This document shows positions 26,362 to 34,957 of a stretch of 64,000 nucleotides of DNA, one piece after another. Source of the DNA: Longimicrobiaceae bacterium (GTDB lineage: Bacteria; Gemmatimonadota; Gemmatimonadetes; Longimicrobiales; Longimicrobiaceae); the NCBI GenBank assembly GCA_030447645.1, contig JAUJOM010000003.1, positions 74,805 to 138,804 on the forward strand. The letters run 5' to 3'. The stretch's first letter is position 1, and each line of letters begins with the position of its first letter. The position numbers were made by a program, and so were the translations under genes. The notes under the pieces are model-generated. The model made no database searches. It was not told where the DNA came from and was given only the letters and a program-made list of their open reading frames with translations.

Positions 26362-26416
26362 CGCCGAGCGCCGTTCCCATGGCATAGGAACTGGCCGCTA
26401 ATTGATACGTTCGGTG

Positions 26417-26641
26417 TCAGGTGTTGGCCAAGGCGGGGTCAGCGATGACGGGGTTTTCTTGCTCGACCAGCCAAGTGTGACGTCGATTCGGACTCGATGT
26501 GGTATCGGTCATCACCAGCACACCCCAGGCGCCGAAGCGATAGGCGGCACGGTCGCGCCCCCGGCTGGATGGCGGCCCCCAACGCTGCACAAGGCGTGTT
26601 ATCGGATCACCCACCCGGACCCCGGCGAGTGAAGACGACAT
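26417..26641 (-). CDS. Possible small protein with BamE/SmpA-like pattern
   Basis: 74 codons starting MSSSLAGVRVGDPITRLVQRWG. The pattern G-V-x-x-G-D-x-x-x-x-x-x-x-x-W-G-x-P followed by YRFGAWGVLVM resembles small BamE-fold proteins, in which a short helix precedes a three-stranded sheet. No signal sequence is visible. The surrounding DNA is full of gene remnants, so this may be a fragment. Confidence 0.3.
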   Translation of the reverse strand: MSSSLAGVRVGDPITRLVQRWGPPSSRGRDRAAYRFGAWGVLVMTDTTSSPNRRHTWLVEQENPVIADPALANT

Positions 26642-26730
26642 CGAGGTATCATCGCAACCCCTGGTCCGGTGTGGTGACGACCGGCAAGCCCTGCTGGCCA
26701 CCAGCTCATCCGCACCGCCGACGAGCCGCC

Positions 26731-26811
26731 GATCTGGTCGGACTGGACGTGCAGATGCCGGAGCTGGACGGATTTGGAGTGCTTGAGGTCCTGGACGTGG
26801 AGGAGATGTAA
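26731..26811 (+). pseudogene. Response-regulator receiver (REC) remnant
   Basis: A 26-codon frame reads DLVGLDVQMPELDGFGVLEV, then LDVEEM and a stop. This is the phospho-Asp strand and following helix of LytTR-type response regulators. With the LytTR tail at 26275-26361 it looks like the scattered remains of one regulator gene, the pieces now in reversed order. Confidence 0.55.
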
Positions 26812-26859
26812 GTGCTCGGGGCGGTGTCCGTGAGGATGGGGTTTCTTCGTCACCAATCA

Positions 26860-27365
26860 ATTTTCATGAGAGGATACGTTCGGGCCGCGCGTGGTGATGC
26901 CACGTCACGCCCCCTGCCGAAACCGGTTGAGCGCGGTCGCCGCTCCGCGAGCGGTGGCTTCCAGCGTGCACTGTGAGACGCGCGCCCACGCGGATACCCC
27001 GATTTGGGGCGCCGCAACGAGGGCGACTTCGGCGTTATCGGCTCCTGGGCTGGCGTGGTGATGACAGCTCCAGCCGCAAGGCGAGAGTACATGTTGTCTG
27101 GAGCGGCTCGGCGGTGCGGGCGGCCCGCACATGCGCGAGTGTTCACCGAGGCGGACGCCTGCTACGTCTGGACTGGATCCGCAGCGCGCCCAGCTCGGTT
27201 CAACTACGCGCGTCTGCGCGCCGGTGGCACGCAGGCAGCCGTGGTAATGACAGTCGTTAGCGCGAAACCGACCGCCAGGAGGCGTAGGGGATAAAACGGT
27301 CTGAGTTGCATGCTCGCCCTTGAAAAACTTTACTCTGCGCAGCAACTTCCCACCGAAACGATGTG
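26860..27365. other. About 500 bases without a recognisable gene
   Basis: The stretch is GC-rich with long open frames on both strands, but none has family motifs, a signal peptide or a good ribosome site. Two similar words, GTGGTGATGACAGC (27056) and GTGGTAATGACAGT (27242), are the only local repeat noticed. It is probably decayed coding DNA. Confidence 0.4.
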
Positions 27366-27810
27366 TCAACGCATAGGCCAAGCGGATGGCCGCGAGCAGC
27401 GGAACGACAATGTTTGCTGGCAGAGCCGATATGGGTGGATTCTGCGCGATGGCGTCGCGAGGCCTCCAGCTTGTAGCAGCGCGCGATATTTTCGCGTTAC
27501 CGCGACAAGCTGCACCAGGCGTTGCTTTAGAGCCCGCTCGGCAATCTTGAAGAAGTCGCGGAGCTTTGCTTGCGTCCAGGAGCAGGCGGATGTCACCGTT
27601 CGGGTTCACCAGCCGAAGGTCACCACCCTGCTCCCGCACGCGCTTGGCCAGACTAACCAGTGTGTTGAGCGCAGCCGCGTCCAGATAAACCGTCCGGGTG
27701 AGGTCGAGCACAAGCTCCCGAGCTCCACGCTGCAGATCGGCCATCACCCGCTCCACCAGCTCCTGCCGGTTGTTCACCGTCGTGTACTCTTCCAGCTGCA
27801 CGACTACCAT
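27366..27810 (-). CDS. STAS-domain protein (anti-sigma-factor antagonist type), frameshifted
   Basis: From ATG 27810: VVVQLEEYTTVNNRQEL, a LVLDLTRTVYLDAAALNTL segment (the loop that normally holds the phosphorylatable Ser; here D-A-A-A) and DLRLVNPNGDIRLLL. Around 27575-27590 the frame slips and the STAS tail continues as TQAKLRDFFKIAERAL. The absence of Ser at the usual site suggests no RsbT/SpoIIAB-type phosphorylation, or a structural role. With the frame corrected the domain is about 95-100 residues; the extra codons to the stop at 27366 may not be native. Divergent from a lipoprotein gene at 27970. Confidence 0.65.
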
Positions 27811-27969
27811 GATCTCATCGTTACACGGCTATCGGTTTCGATCAACGCGAACGCAATGTCGGCCGGCATTGTCACGCTTTGCGCAAGACGAGGTACCAGG
27901 GAAGGCACATGGGAGCACGGCTGGGGATACAAGATACGTCCCGTTCATTCCAAACTCGAAATTCGCATC

Positions 27970-28326
27970 ATGAGGCTGCCCATGCAATCCGCGATTCGAT
28001 ACATCGCACTTCTCGCAGTTCTTGTTGCCGCATGCGGTCCGGCCAGCCGGCAGGCGCGCGGCCCTGAGCCTGCCCAGACCACCGTGCGGGTGGAAAACCA
28101 CAACTTTCTGGACATGAACGTGTTCGTCCTGCGTGGCGGCCAGCGCATCCGGCTTGGAATGGTTCCTGGAACCTCTACGCGCGTGCTGGTAATTCCTCAG
28201 TCAATGATTTTCGGCAGCACATCGCTGCGCTTTCTCGCGGATCCGATCGGCAGCCGGCAGACGCCGATCAGTGATGACATCGTCGTGCGCCCCGGAGACC
28301 AGGTAACCATGGTTATCCCCAGCTGA
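27970..28326 (+). CDS. Small lipoprotein of unknown function
   Basis: 118 residues from ATG 27970 (another ATG at 27982 is in frame). Signal: hydrophobic AIRYIALLAVLV with lipobox VAAC, Cys at about residue 22. The mature part is a small beta-rich domain (TTVRVENHNFLDMNVFVLRG, RIRLGMVPGTSTRVLVIP, DDIVVRPGDQVTMVIPS), an Ig-like or beta-sandwich pattern ending right after the last strand. No known family. It precedes the Ser/Thr kinase gene by 58 bases. Confidence 0.7.
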   Translation: MRLPMQSAIRYIALLAVLVAACGPASRQARGPEPAQTTVRVENHNFLDMNVFVLRGGQRIRLGMVPGTSTRVLVIPQSMIFGSTSLRFLADPIGSRQTPISDDIVVRPGDQVTMVIPS

Positions 28327-28384
28327 CAAGGGGGCTGGCCGCAGCGTGCTTGACGCACACCGGCGCGCCGCACATCCTTGAAGG

Positions 28385-29823
28385 ATGAGAACGCGTCAGC
28401 CCATGACCTTCCACACACCATCCGAAACCACCAGCGGCTTCGAAGGGCTCCTCGCCGGGCGCGTGCTGGGGGATCGCTACCGAATCGAGGCGGTGATCGG
28501 GCGTGGGGGATGGGTGTGGTTTACCGCGCGCGGGACCTTCGCCTGGACCGGGAGGTGGCCGTCAAGGTGATGGTTGCACCCGGTCACGATCCCGTGTCCA
28601 GGGCGGCGCTACGCAGCCGCTTTCACCGTGAGGCACGGACGGTAGCGCGGCTGCATCATCTCAACGTGGTTGTGGTGCATGATTTCGGTACCGACACCGC
28701 CCTCGATCTGGACTACCTGGTGATGGAGCTGCTGCGCGGCGAAGATCTCGCGGCACGTCTGGCGCGCTCCGGTCCATTCCCGCTCCGTCTCGCACTGCAG
28801 ATTCTTAACGATGCGGCACGGGGTTTGGCCGCCGGTCACCAGGCGGGATTGATCCACCGGGACGTGAAGCCCGGCAACATCTTCCTGGAAGCTGGGCAAG
28901 ATCCTGGCGAGGTCCGGGTCCGCCTGCTCGATTTCGGTATCGTGCAGCTGGCGGACGGTGCCGAGGACGATGAAAGCACGCAAACGCACCTCACCCGGTT
29001 CGGGTACACTCCGCACTCGCCGGCGTACGCCGCGCCGGAGCAGCTGCAGGGGCGGGGCTGCCTGACGCCCGCATGCGACGTGTGGGGCCTGGGGGCCGTC
29101 GCCTTCCACCTGCTGTCCGGCCAGCGCCCATTCACGGATGGCGACCGGCAGAGCATGGCGCAGGGGCGTGCGGTGCCGCTGCCTTCCCTGCGCTCGCGCA
29201 ACCCCGCCGTTCCTGCAAGTGTGGAACAAACGGTGCAACGTGCGCTCGCCTTCCACCCTGCAGACCGCTTTCCCCATGCCGGGGTTTTTGCAGCTGCACT
29301 CACCGGGAGTCCAAGCTCGGTGACAGCCGCGACGAGCTCAAGCCCGGCACCGCCACATGAGTCGGACCATACGATGCTTGCTCCGTCCCCGGAGCGCCTG
29401 CCCCCTCGTGTTCCATCCCGGCTGGCAGCAGCGTCGCCAGTCTCGGCTCACTCACTCGGATCACGGCTGCGGGCGGTGGTGCGTGGCACGGTCACGGGTG
29501 CCTGTGGGCGCATCGGTCTGGCCGGGTGGACGCTGATGGGCGTTATGTTCCGGGATGGGCGTGCGGTGGAGTTCTACATGCTGCTTGCGGGGATAAGCAT
29601 CGCCGCGCCCTGGCTGGTGCACCGCCTGGTACGGCATCCCGGGCGGCTCCGTACGGGGCTGGCGTTTTCGCTCCTGCTGGCAGGATTCGCGCTCTACCGC
29701 ACCATCCCGGGCGAGTGGCCCCGAACCGTGCTGCTCCTGCTCCCCGCCTCCCAGCTTGCAGCTGCCGCACTGACGGAGCGCATCACACGTCGTGCCCTGC
29801 GTCCCGTTGCAGTGGGCTCCTAG
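28385..29823 (+). CDS. Serine/threonine protein kinase with C-terminal membrane segments (one frameshift)
   Basis: Hanks-type kinase. The start at 28385 has AAGG right before ATG; an ATG at 28403 is also possible. The glycine loop is split by a frameshift near 28505: RYRIEAVIGRGG in one frame, MGVVYRARDLRLDREVAVKV in the next, which one missing base in a G run would explain. The rest is intact: LVMELLRGEDLA, catalytic HRDVKPGNIF, LLDFGIVQ, APEQLQGR and DVWGLGAVAFHLL. A Pro/Ser-rich linker leads to three or four hydrophobic segments (about residues 390-465) that anchor it in the membrane, with no extracellular PASTA domain. Confidence 0.85.
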
Positions 29824-29844
29824 CGGCGCCGCGATCTTTTCCAT

Positions 29845-30757
29845 ATGCCCTTCGCCGTTCTCTTCCAGCGTGAGCTGCCCCACGGGCTTTGCGTAGGGGT
29901 GCGATTGCCTGAGCCGAGTGAACCTGCCAGCGAGCTGGCCCTGGAGCAGCTGGGAGCAGAGGAGCGCGCACGCGGCCGGTCTCCCGTTTCGGCGGCGGAT
30001 CACCTGGGTGGGAGGGCGCGTTGCGCTTCACAGCGCGATGGAGCGTGTAGGCCACAGAGCGGAGGCTATTCTCGCCACCGATCGTGGCGCACCCTGCCTG
30101 CCACCAAGCATAGCGGGTTCCGTGAGCCACAAAGAAGGGTTAGCTGTGGCGCTGGTAACACCCGCCGCCGGGTGGAGTGTAGGAATTGATCTCGAGCGCC
30201 TGCGAGTCCCGCGAGCCGAAATCGAGCGGCATGTGCTCACTCCAGAGGAGCGGCAGGAGTTGACCGCGCTCCGCCAGGAAGAGCGCTGGCGCGAAGTGCT
30301 GCTCCGCTTTTCAGCCAAGGAAGCGGTCTACAAGGCGCTCGATCCATACGTGCGACGCTACGTGAGCTTTCAGGAAGTGGCTGTCTACCCGGAGGCGGGC
30401 GGCACAGGCCGGGCCCAGCTCGCGCTCAAGGGAGGGGAGGGGCCGTTTCAGGTCGAGGTAGGATGGGAAATCGACGAGGAATTCGTGCTCACCACTGCGC
30501 GCGTATCCAGGTCAGCAAGTTCCGAAGCGGGGCGTACGCCAGAAAGGCTTGCGTCAAAAAGATTGCTGCATAGGTTGGAGCACGAGAAGGTATCTGGCGG
30601 GTCTGTCCCACACCGGAGGAGAATACCCGAATGGCCACAGCAAAGCAAGGATCTAAGAGCGGCGGTAGCAAGGCAGGCGGAAAGGGTGGCAGCAAGAGCG
30701 GAGGTGCAGGAGGAGGTGAGGGGCGGAAGCAGGGAACCGCGAATCCCGCGTTCATGA
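29845..30757 (+). CDS. 4'-phosphopantetheinyl transferase superfamily protein (frameshifted)
   Basis: Loads the phosphopantetheine arm onto carrier proteins. The N-terminus (MPFAVLFQRELPHGLCVGVR) and the core lie in different frames; the slip is near 29965-29975. The core has the EntD/Sfp motifs: SVSHKEGLAVAL, the metal-binding GIDLERL and FSAKEAVYKALDP. After TTARVSR (about 30510) the frame continues for 80 codons of unrelated, Arg-rich sequence overlapping the SWIB gene; a lost stop there is likely. No PKS or NRPS genes are nearby, so it may serve a distant pathway or fatty-acid synthesis. Confidence 0.8.
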
Positions 30758-30980
30758 AGCCGCTCTCCCCCAGCCCGGAGCTTGCCGCGGTGGTGGGCAA
30801 GGACCCGCTGCCAAGGACGGAAGTCACCAAGCGGGTGTGGGAGTACGTCAAGAAGAACGATCTTCAGGACCCGCAGAACCGCCGAAACATTCGTGCCGAT
30901 GCCAAGCTGCGCCCGGTCTTGGCAAGGACGAGGTCAACATGTTCGAGATGACCAAGCTGGTGAACCAGCACCTCAAGTAA
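30631..30980 (+). CDS. SWIB/MDM2-domain protein with basic low-complexity tail (one frameshift)
   Basis: The N-terminal ~40 residues are Lys/Gly/Ser repeats (SKSGGSKAGGKGGSKSGG), like the tails of histone-H1-like or HU-fused proteins. The SWIB fold follows: NPAFMKPLSPSPELAAVVG, RTEVTKRVWEYVKKNDLQDP and NRRNIRADAKLRPV. Near 30912 the frame slips and the domain ends in LGKDEVNMFEMTKLVNQHLK before TAA 30978-30980. Corrected length is about 116 residues. SWIB domains in bacteria are known mainly from Chlamydiae and scattered phyla, sometimes fused to topoisomerase I; here it is free-standing and probably DNA-associated. Confidence 0.82.
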
Positions 30981-31715
30981 GCGTCCGCGGAGCGTTGGGG
31001 TGTGGACGACGCCAGCGCCCAGCTGAAGCGTCCGTCCACACCCGGCGCGGAAGTTACCGCCAGTCCCCGCGCGCCGGAGGATGTCGACCAGGATCGGGCG
31101 GGAACCATCCACGATGAACTGGACGCCGATCACGGTCACCAGCAGGCCCATGATCCGGGTCATCACGTTCAGTCCAGTTTGTCCAAAGAAGTGCATGAGC
31201 CGCGGCGCGGCGGTGAGCACCGCCCACGCGATGGCAAGCACCGCGATGACAACCGCGCAAAGATGACCGCGATCCGGACGCGATCGGGTGCCTCGGTCAT
31301 CAGCACCATCACGGTCGTGATCGCGCCCGGGCCCGTGATCATGGGGATACCCAGGGGCGTGATCCCCACCTCTTCCTTGGTGAACCCTTCGGTTTCTTCT
31401 TCTTCGGTGGTCTTTCCCCGGCTGCGCTTCGCCTGAAGCATGTCCATTCCGATCCCGAAAAAAATGATCCCGCCCGGCGATCCGAAAGGCATGGATGGTG
31501 ATCCCGAAGACCTGGAAAATGGTTCCGCCCAGGAGCGCAAACACCACCAGTACCAGAAAGGCCGTTATCATGGCGCTGCGGAGCGTGCGGCGTCGGCGCT
31601 CCGCGGGATATCCCTGGGTCAGTGCCAGGTACATCGGCGCCGCACTGAGCGGATTGATGATCGCCAGAAGCGAGGTGAAACAAAGCAGCGCGAAAGCGCC
31701 GAGATCGGTGGGCAT
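30864..31715 (-). CDS. MarC-family integral membrane protein (compensated frameshifts)
   Basis: From ATG 31715: LGAFALLCFTSLLAIINPLS, TAFLVLVVFALLGGTIFQVF, then the frame slips near 31475 and the core continues in another frame (GGIIFFGIGMDMLQAKRS, VGITPLGIPMITGPGAITTV). It slips back near 31255 to end as LNVMTRIMGLLVTVIGVQFIVDG. Six membrane segments fit MarC. Proteins of this family have no firm function; the old link to multiple antibiotic resistance is disputed. The native end is probably near 31040; the remaining codons to 30864 lie antisense to the SWIB gene and are unlikely to be real. Confidence 0.75.
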   Translation of the reverse strand: MPTDLGAFALLCFTSLLAIINPLSAAPMYLALTQGYPAERRRRTLRSAMITAFLVLVVFALLGGTIFQVFGITIHAFRIAGRDHFFRDRNGHASGEAQPGKDHRRRRNRRVHQGRGGDHAPGYPHDHGPGRDHDRDGADDRGTRSRPDRGHLCAVVIAVLAIAWAVLTAAPRLMHFFGQTGLNVMTRIMGLLVTVIGVQFIVDGSRPILVDILRRAGTGGNFRAGCGRTLQLGAGVVHTPTLRGRLLEVLVHQLGHLEHVDLVLAKTGRSLASARMFRRFCGS

Positions 31716-31770
31716 AGTTGTAGTAATGGCGAACAGGCCTGCGGCTGGGACCGTGCAGGTCAGGAGCAGC

Positions 31771-32861
31771 TCACTCCTTGACCACCGGGCGGATGCGATC
31801 GTCGTCCGTATCAATGGCTCTTTCCACCCAGAGCACCTCAATGACCGTCCAAAACAGCATCACCAGTGGCAAGGCGAGAAGCACCCCGAGAAATCCGAAA
31901 AGGCTGCCAAACAGGATCAAGCTGAACAGGGTGACCAGCGGATGGACCTCGGCTTGCTGGGACATCGCCCAGGGGGTGATCACGTTGGCTTCGATCTGCT
32001 GAATCGCCAGCGCGGCGATGGCGGTATACAGCCCCTTGGTGGGGTCGTCGGTGAACGCAACCAGTGTTGCCGCACCCCGCCGATCCACGGGCCGACCAGG
32101 GGGATAAACTCGAAGATCCCGGTTAGCAGCGCGAGCAGGAATGCGTTGGGAACCCCAACTGATCAGGTAGGCCACGTACGACAGCACTCCGACGCCGATC
32201 ATCGCGATTCCGACGCCCTTGAGCCAGCCGAGCAACCGTACCCCGAGCAACTCAAAGATGCGGCGAAGATCGGAGCGGAGAGTGCGAGGAACCGAACGCA
32301 GCACCGGGGTGAGCAGACGGTCGTTGGGATTGGCCAGCGCGAACAAGCCACCGAACAGGATGATCAGCGGAATGAACAACGCCTCCAGCAGACCACGGGC
32401 ACGACCTACCACCGCACTGCCGTCAACGCCACCGAAGAAGTCCTGGAGCGTCTGGTTACCTCCTGCATCAGTGAGATGTTGAGGCCCGTGCTTCGGCGGA
32501 TCAATTCGCTCCATTGGCGGAAGCGGGCATCGAACTCCGGTGCACGAGCCGCTATGTCGCGAATTTGCGCCAGGAGCAGTGGAGCACCGATGTAGATCAG
32601 CACCACCAATCCACCCAGCACGGCAATCCCGATAAGCGCCGCAACCCATTTCCTTTCCAAAGGTAGCTTGCGGGCGATCGGGTTCAGCGCCACAGCCAGG
32701 ATCGCCGCCGCGAGCAGCAGCAGCAGGGTCTGGGTGATCTCGGCAAAGTACCGGTACAGCAGCGCGAGCAGAAAAGCCAGCCCGATTGCCTTGTACAGGT
32801 GTTCGGGCCGGAGGCCGGGGAGGACCGTCGACGGTGCGGTTTGCGGAGAGTCGCTCGACAT
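31771..32861 (-). CDS. AI-2E (PerM) family transporter (three frameshifts)
   Basis: The N-terminus is LYKAIGLAFLLALLYRYFAE, LLLLLAAAILAVALNPIARK and KWVAALIGIAVLGGLVVLIY. A frameshift near 32450 leads into the central part (LLEALFIPLIILFGGLFALAN). Between about 32155 and 32085 the residues VPNAFLLALLTGIFEFIPLV appear only in a third frame, after which the first frame resumes to the end (LVMLFWTVIEVLWVERAID). With corrections the length is about 365 residues with 7-8 membrane segments, the family norm. Members export autoinducer-2 or act as ion/H+ antiporters; no substrate can be inferred. Confidence 0.78.
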
Positions 32862-32865
32862 TCAG

Positions 32866-33213
32866 CTACTCATCTTCGTCTTCTTCATCGAAAGTAAGTC
32901 CGCTACCTTCCTCCTCGATTTGATCCATGAGTGCCGCTCCCCAGGTGTTTTCCACCACCCGGCGCACCTTGGGAAAGCGCTCAACCACCTCGGCCATTTC
33001 GGGGGTTACGAATAGCTCCGTCACGTCCTTGCGCTTGTAGTTCTGGCCTTCATCGTCCTCGAGAAAGGCCTTCAATTCGTCCATAAGGTCGCGCAGGTCA
33101 CTCAACAGCTCATTCGGGAAATGCCCCTCGTCCAGCGCGACGGCTGATTCGACCCACTCGTGGACCTGTGCGGCGAGCGTATCGAATCGCTCGTCGGCCT
33201 GTGCTGCGTTCAT
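32866..33213 (-). CDS. Acidic hypothetical protein
   Basis: 115 residues from ATG 33213, with AGGAGC about 12 bases upstream. It is highly helical and acidic: NAAQADERFDTLAAQVHEWV, PNELLSDLRDLMDELKAFLE and a tail LTFDEEDEDE. No membrane segment or known motif. It ends 4 bases before the AI-2E gene start on the same strand, so the two are likely one operon. Its upstream side faces the ABC operon, and the 279-base gap between them holds both sets of promoters. Confidence 0.65.
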   Translation of the reverse strand: MNAAQADERFDTLAAQVHEWVESAVALDEGHFPNELLSDLRDLMDELKAFLEDDEGQNYKRKDVTELFVTPEMAEVVERFPKVRRVVENTWGAALMDQIEEEGSGLTFDEEDEDE

Positions 33214-33414
33214 CGGAAAGCTTGCTCCTGGCGTTTGGTTCGTACTTCTGGAGGGGAACAGCCTATCTGTCTGCGGTGAATGGGGCAAGTGGTGGACCGA
33301 AGTGTTCGGTTTTGGGACACCGGATTCCCAGAGGCGGTCGCTGCGTGCGGTAGGAGGCAAACAGCGCAGTAGGACAAATACTTATTTTACAATGACTTAG
33401 CAAAATCGGGCGAA

Positions 33415-33430
33415 TGGCACACCCTTCGCC
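33415..33430 (+). promoter_or_regulatory. Candidate sigma-54 promoter upstream of the ABC operon
   Basis: TGGCAC-ACCCT-TCGC matches the -24/-12 consensus TGGCAC-N5-TTGC with exactly ten bases between the conserved GG and GC; the one difference is TC for TT before GC. Transcription would start near 33441, about 50 bases before the first gene. The NtrC-like regulator at 52145, at the far end of this gene group, is the natural activator. A second similar word, TGGCA...TTGCC at 33442-33461, has the wrong spacing. Confidence 0.5.
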
Positions 33431-33492
33431 TTACAAGGTGCCTGGCAAAGTTTTTCTTGCCCGTTTCCCATGCAGGTTTCCGGAGGTGTGAG

Positions 33493-33729
33493 GTGGATCT
33501 GTTTCAAGTCGATCTTACCACGATCGTTGCCATCTGGATGGCAGGCTCGATTCTGCTGGTTCTTGCTCTGGCACTCGCTGCCCGCTTCGCGGTGAAGCCG
33601 GTGCTGGATTCGGTAGCCCGCCTGCGTGAAGCACGGGTTTCGGAGCTGGAGCGTCGCTTCACCCGACTGGAGCGCCGCTTCGAGCGCGTTCACAACCCTG
33701 AAATTGCCCGTAGTGGACATTCCTCGTAA
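33493..33729 (+). CDS. Small single-span membrane protein
   Basis: 78 residues from GTG 33493; GGAGGTG at 33482-33488 decides this start over an upstream in-frame codon. One membrane segment (TIVAIWMAGSILLVLALALA), then a charged helical tail with repeated R/E (LREARVSELERRFTRLERRF), likely a coiled coil. This plan recalls PspB-like or envelope-stress accessory proteins, but the sequence does not identify a family. It is first in the ABC operon, right after the sigma-54 site, and overlaps the adaptor gene by 17 bases. Confidence 0.7.
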   Translation: MDLFQVDLTTIVAIWMAGSILLVLALALAARFAVKPVLDSVARLREARVSELERRFTRLERRFERVHNPEIARSGHSS

Positions 33730-34957
33730 GCCCACCCGCAGTCGCCGGCGCTGGTTCATCGGCGGGGCTGCCCTCGCCGTGGGAACCCTGCTCACCGTGG
33801 CACTCGCACGCCTGGAGCCGGCAGCACCCACGGTGGAACGCGCAACGGTGTGGATGGATACCGTGGAGCGGGGCACCATGCTGCGCCAGGTGCGTAGTCC
33901 CGGAACGCTGGTGGCCGAAGACATCCGCTGGGTTTCCTCGGTGAATCCCGGGCGTGTCGAGCAGCGTCTCGTCCAGCCGGGCACGCCGGTCGAGCCCGGC
34001 ACCCTGCTGCTCGAGTTGAGCAACCCGGATGTCAACCGGCAGGCGCTTGAGGCGGAGCGGCAGCTGTCCGCCGCCGTGGCCGGGCTTGCCAGCCTGCAGT
34101 CCACGCTGGAAAATCAGCGCCTCACCCAGGAAGCCACGGTAGCTACCGTCAGCTCCGAGCACCGGGAGGCTACCCGACAGGTTTCAGCCAACGAAAAGCT
34201 GGCCGCCCAGGATCTGATTGCCCGGTCGGAGCTAGAACGCTCCCGCGACCGGGCGGAGGAACTGAGGGCCCACCTGGCCATCGAGCAGCAGCGGCTGCGC
34301 TACGTCGCCGAGTCCGCCCGCTCGCAGATCGCCGCCCAGCAGGCGCAGGTGAACATGCTGCGGGGCCTGGTGGAGTTCGGTCGGCGGCAGGTGGAGGCGA
34401 TGAAGATCCGCGCTCCTTCGGACGGGGTGCTGCAGGATCTCCCCGTGGAAGTGGGACAGTGGGTTCAGCCCGGCGCCACGCTGGCCCGGGTGGTCCGGCC
34501 CGGCCTGCTCAAGGCCGTACTCCGCATCCCTGAAACTCAGGCCAAGGACATTGCCGTAGGGCAGCTAGCGAGCATCGACACGCGCAACGGAATCGTTCGC
34601 GGCCAGGTGATGCGCATCGATCCCGCGGTGCAGAACGGCACCGTCACGGTGGATGTCAAGCTGCAAGGGGCGCTTCCCAAGGGTGCGCGCCCTGACCTGT
34701 CGGTGGATGGAACGATCGACATCGAGCGGCTCGAAAACGTGATGTACGTGGGACGGCCGGCGTATGGCCAGGCGGAAAGCACCGTGGGAATGTTCCGCGT
34801 GGCTCCGGATCGTAGCTCGGCGGTGCGGGTGCCTGTGCGCCTCGGGCGCTCCAGCGCCAGCACGATCGAAGTGGTGGGCGGGCTTCAGCCCGGCGATGTG
34901 GTGATCTTGTCCGATATGAGCCAGTGGGATTCCAGCGAACGTGTGCGCCTCCAATGA
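33713..34957 (+). CDS. MacA/HlyD-type periplasmic adaptor subunit
   Basis: 414 residues from GTG 33713; an earlier in-frame start would overlap the previous gene much more. N-terminal anchor (RRWFIGGAALAVGTLLTVAL), then the biotinyl-lipoyl half (LVAEDIRWVSSVNPGRVEQR), a long alpha-hairpin (about 110-240: SAAVAGLASLQSTLENQRLT and AEELRAHLAIEQQRLR), the second lipoyl half (APSDGVLQDLPVEVGQWV) and the beta-barrel and membrane-proximal domains (VVGGLQPGDVVILSDMSQWD). It bridges an inner-membrane permease to an outer-membrane channel. Overlaps the ATPase gene by 4 bases. Confidence 0.9.
   Translation: MDIPRKPTRSRRRWFIGGAALAVGTLLTVALARLEPAAPTVERATVWMDTVERGTMLRQVRSPGTLVAEDIRWVSSVNPGRVEQRLVQPGTPVEPGTLLLELSNPDVNRQALEAERQLSAAVAGLASLQSTLENQRLTQEATVATVSSEHREATRQVSANEKLAAQDLIARSELERSRDRAEELRAHLAIEQQRLRYVAESARSQIAAQQAQVNMLRGLVEFGRRQVEAMKIRAPSDGVLQDLPVEVGQWVQPGATLARVVRPGLLKAVLRIPETQAKDIAVGQLASIDTRNGIVRGQVMRIDPAVQNGTVTVDVKLQGALPKGARPDLSVDGTIDIERLENVMYVGRPAYGQAESTVGMFRVAPDRSSAVRVPVRLGRSSASTIEVVGGLQPGDVVILSDMSQWDSSERVRLQ

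Noticed and set aside
29918-30757. Long C-terminal extension of the phosphopantetheinyl transferase
   Set aside because: The last ~80 codons are unrelated Arg-rich sequence overlapping the SWIB gene in another frame; a lost stop or base error is more likely than a real domain.
31771-32861. Quorum-sensing (AI-2) export
   Set aside because: AI-2E family membership alone does not show AI-2 transport; no luxS or other AI-2 gene is in the window.
33442-33461. Second sigma-54-like word TGGCA...TTGCC
   Set aside because: The GG and GC are 13 bases apart rather than 10, which sigma-54 does not tolerate.
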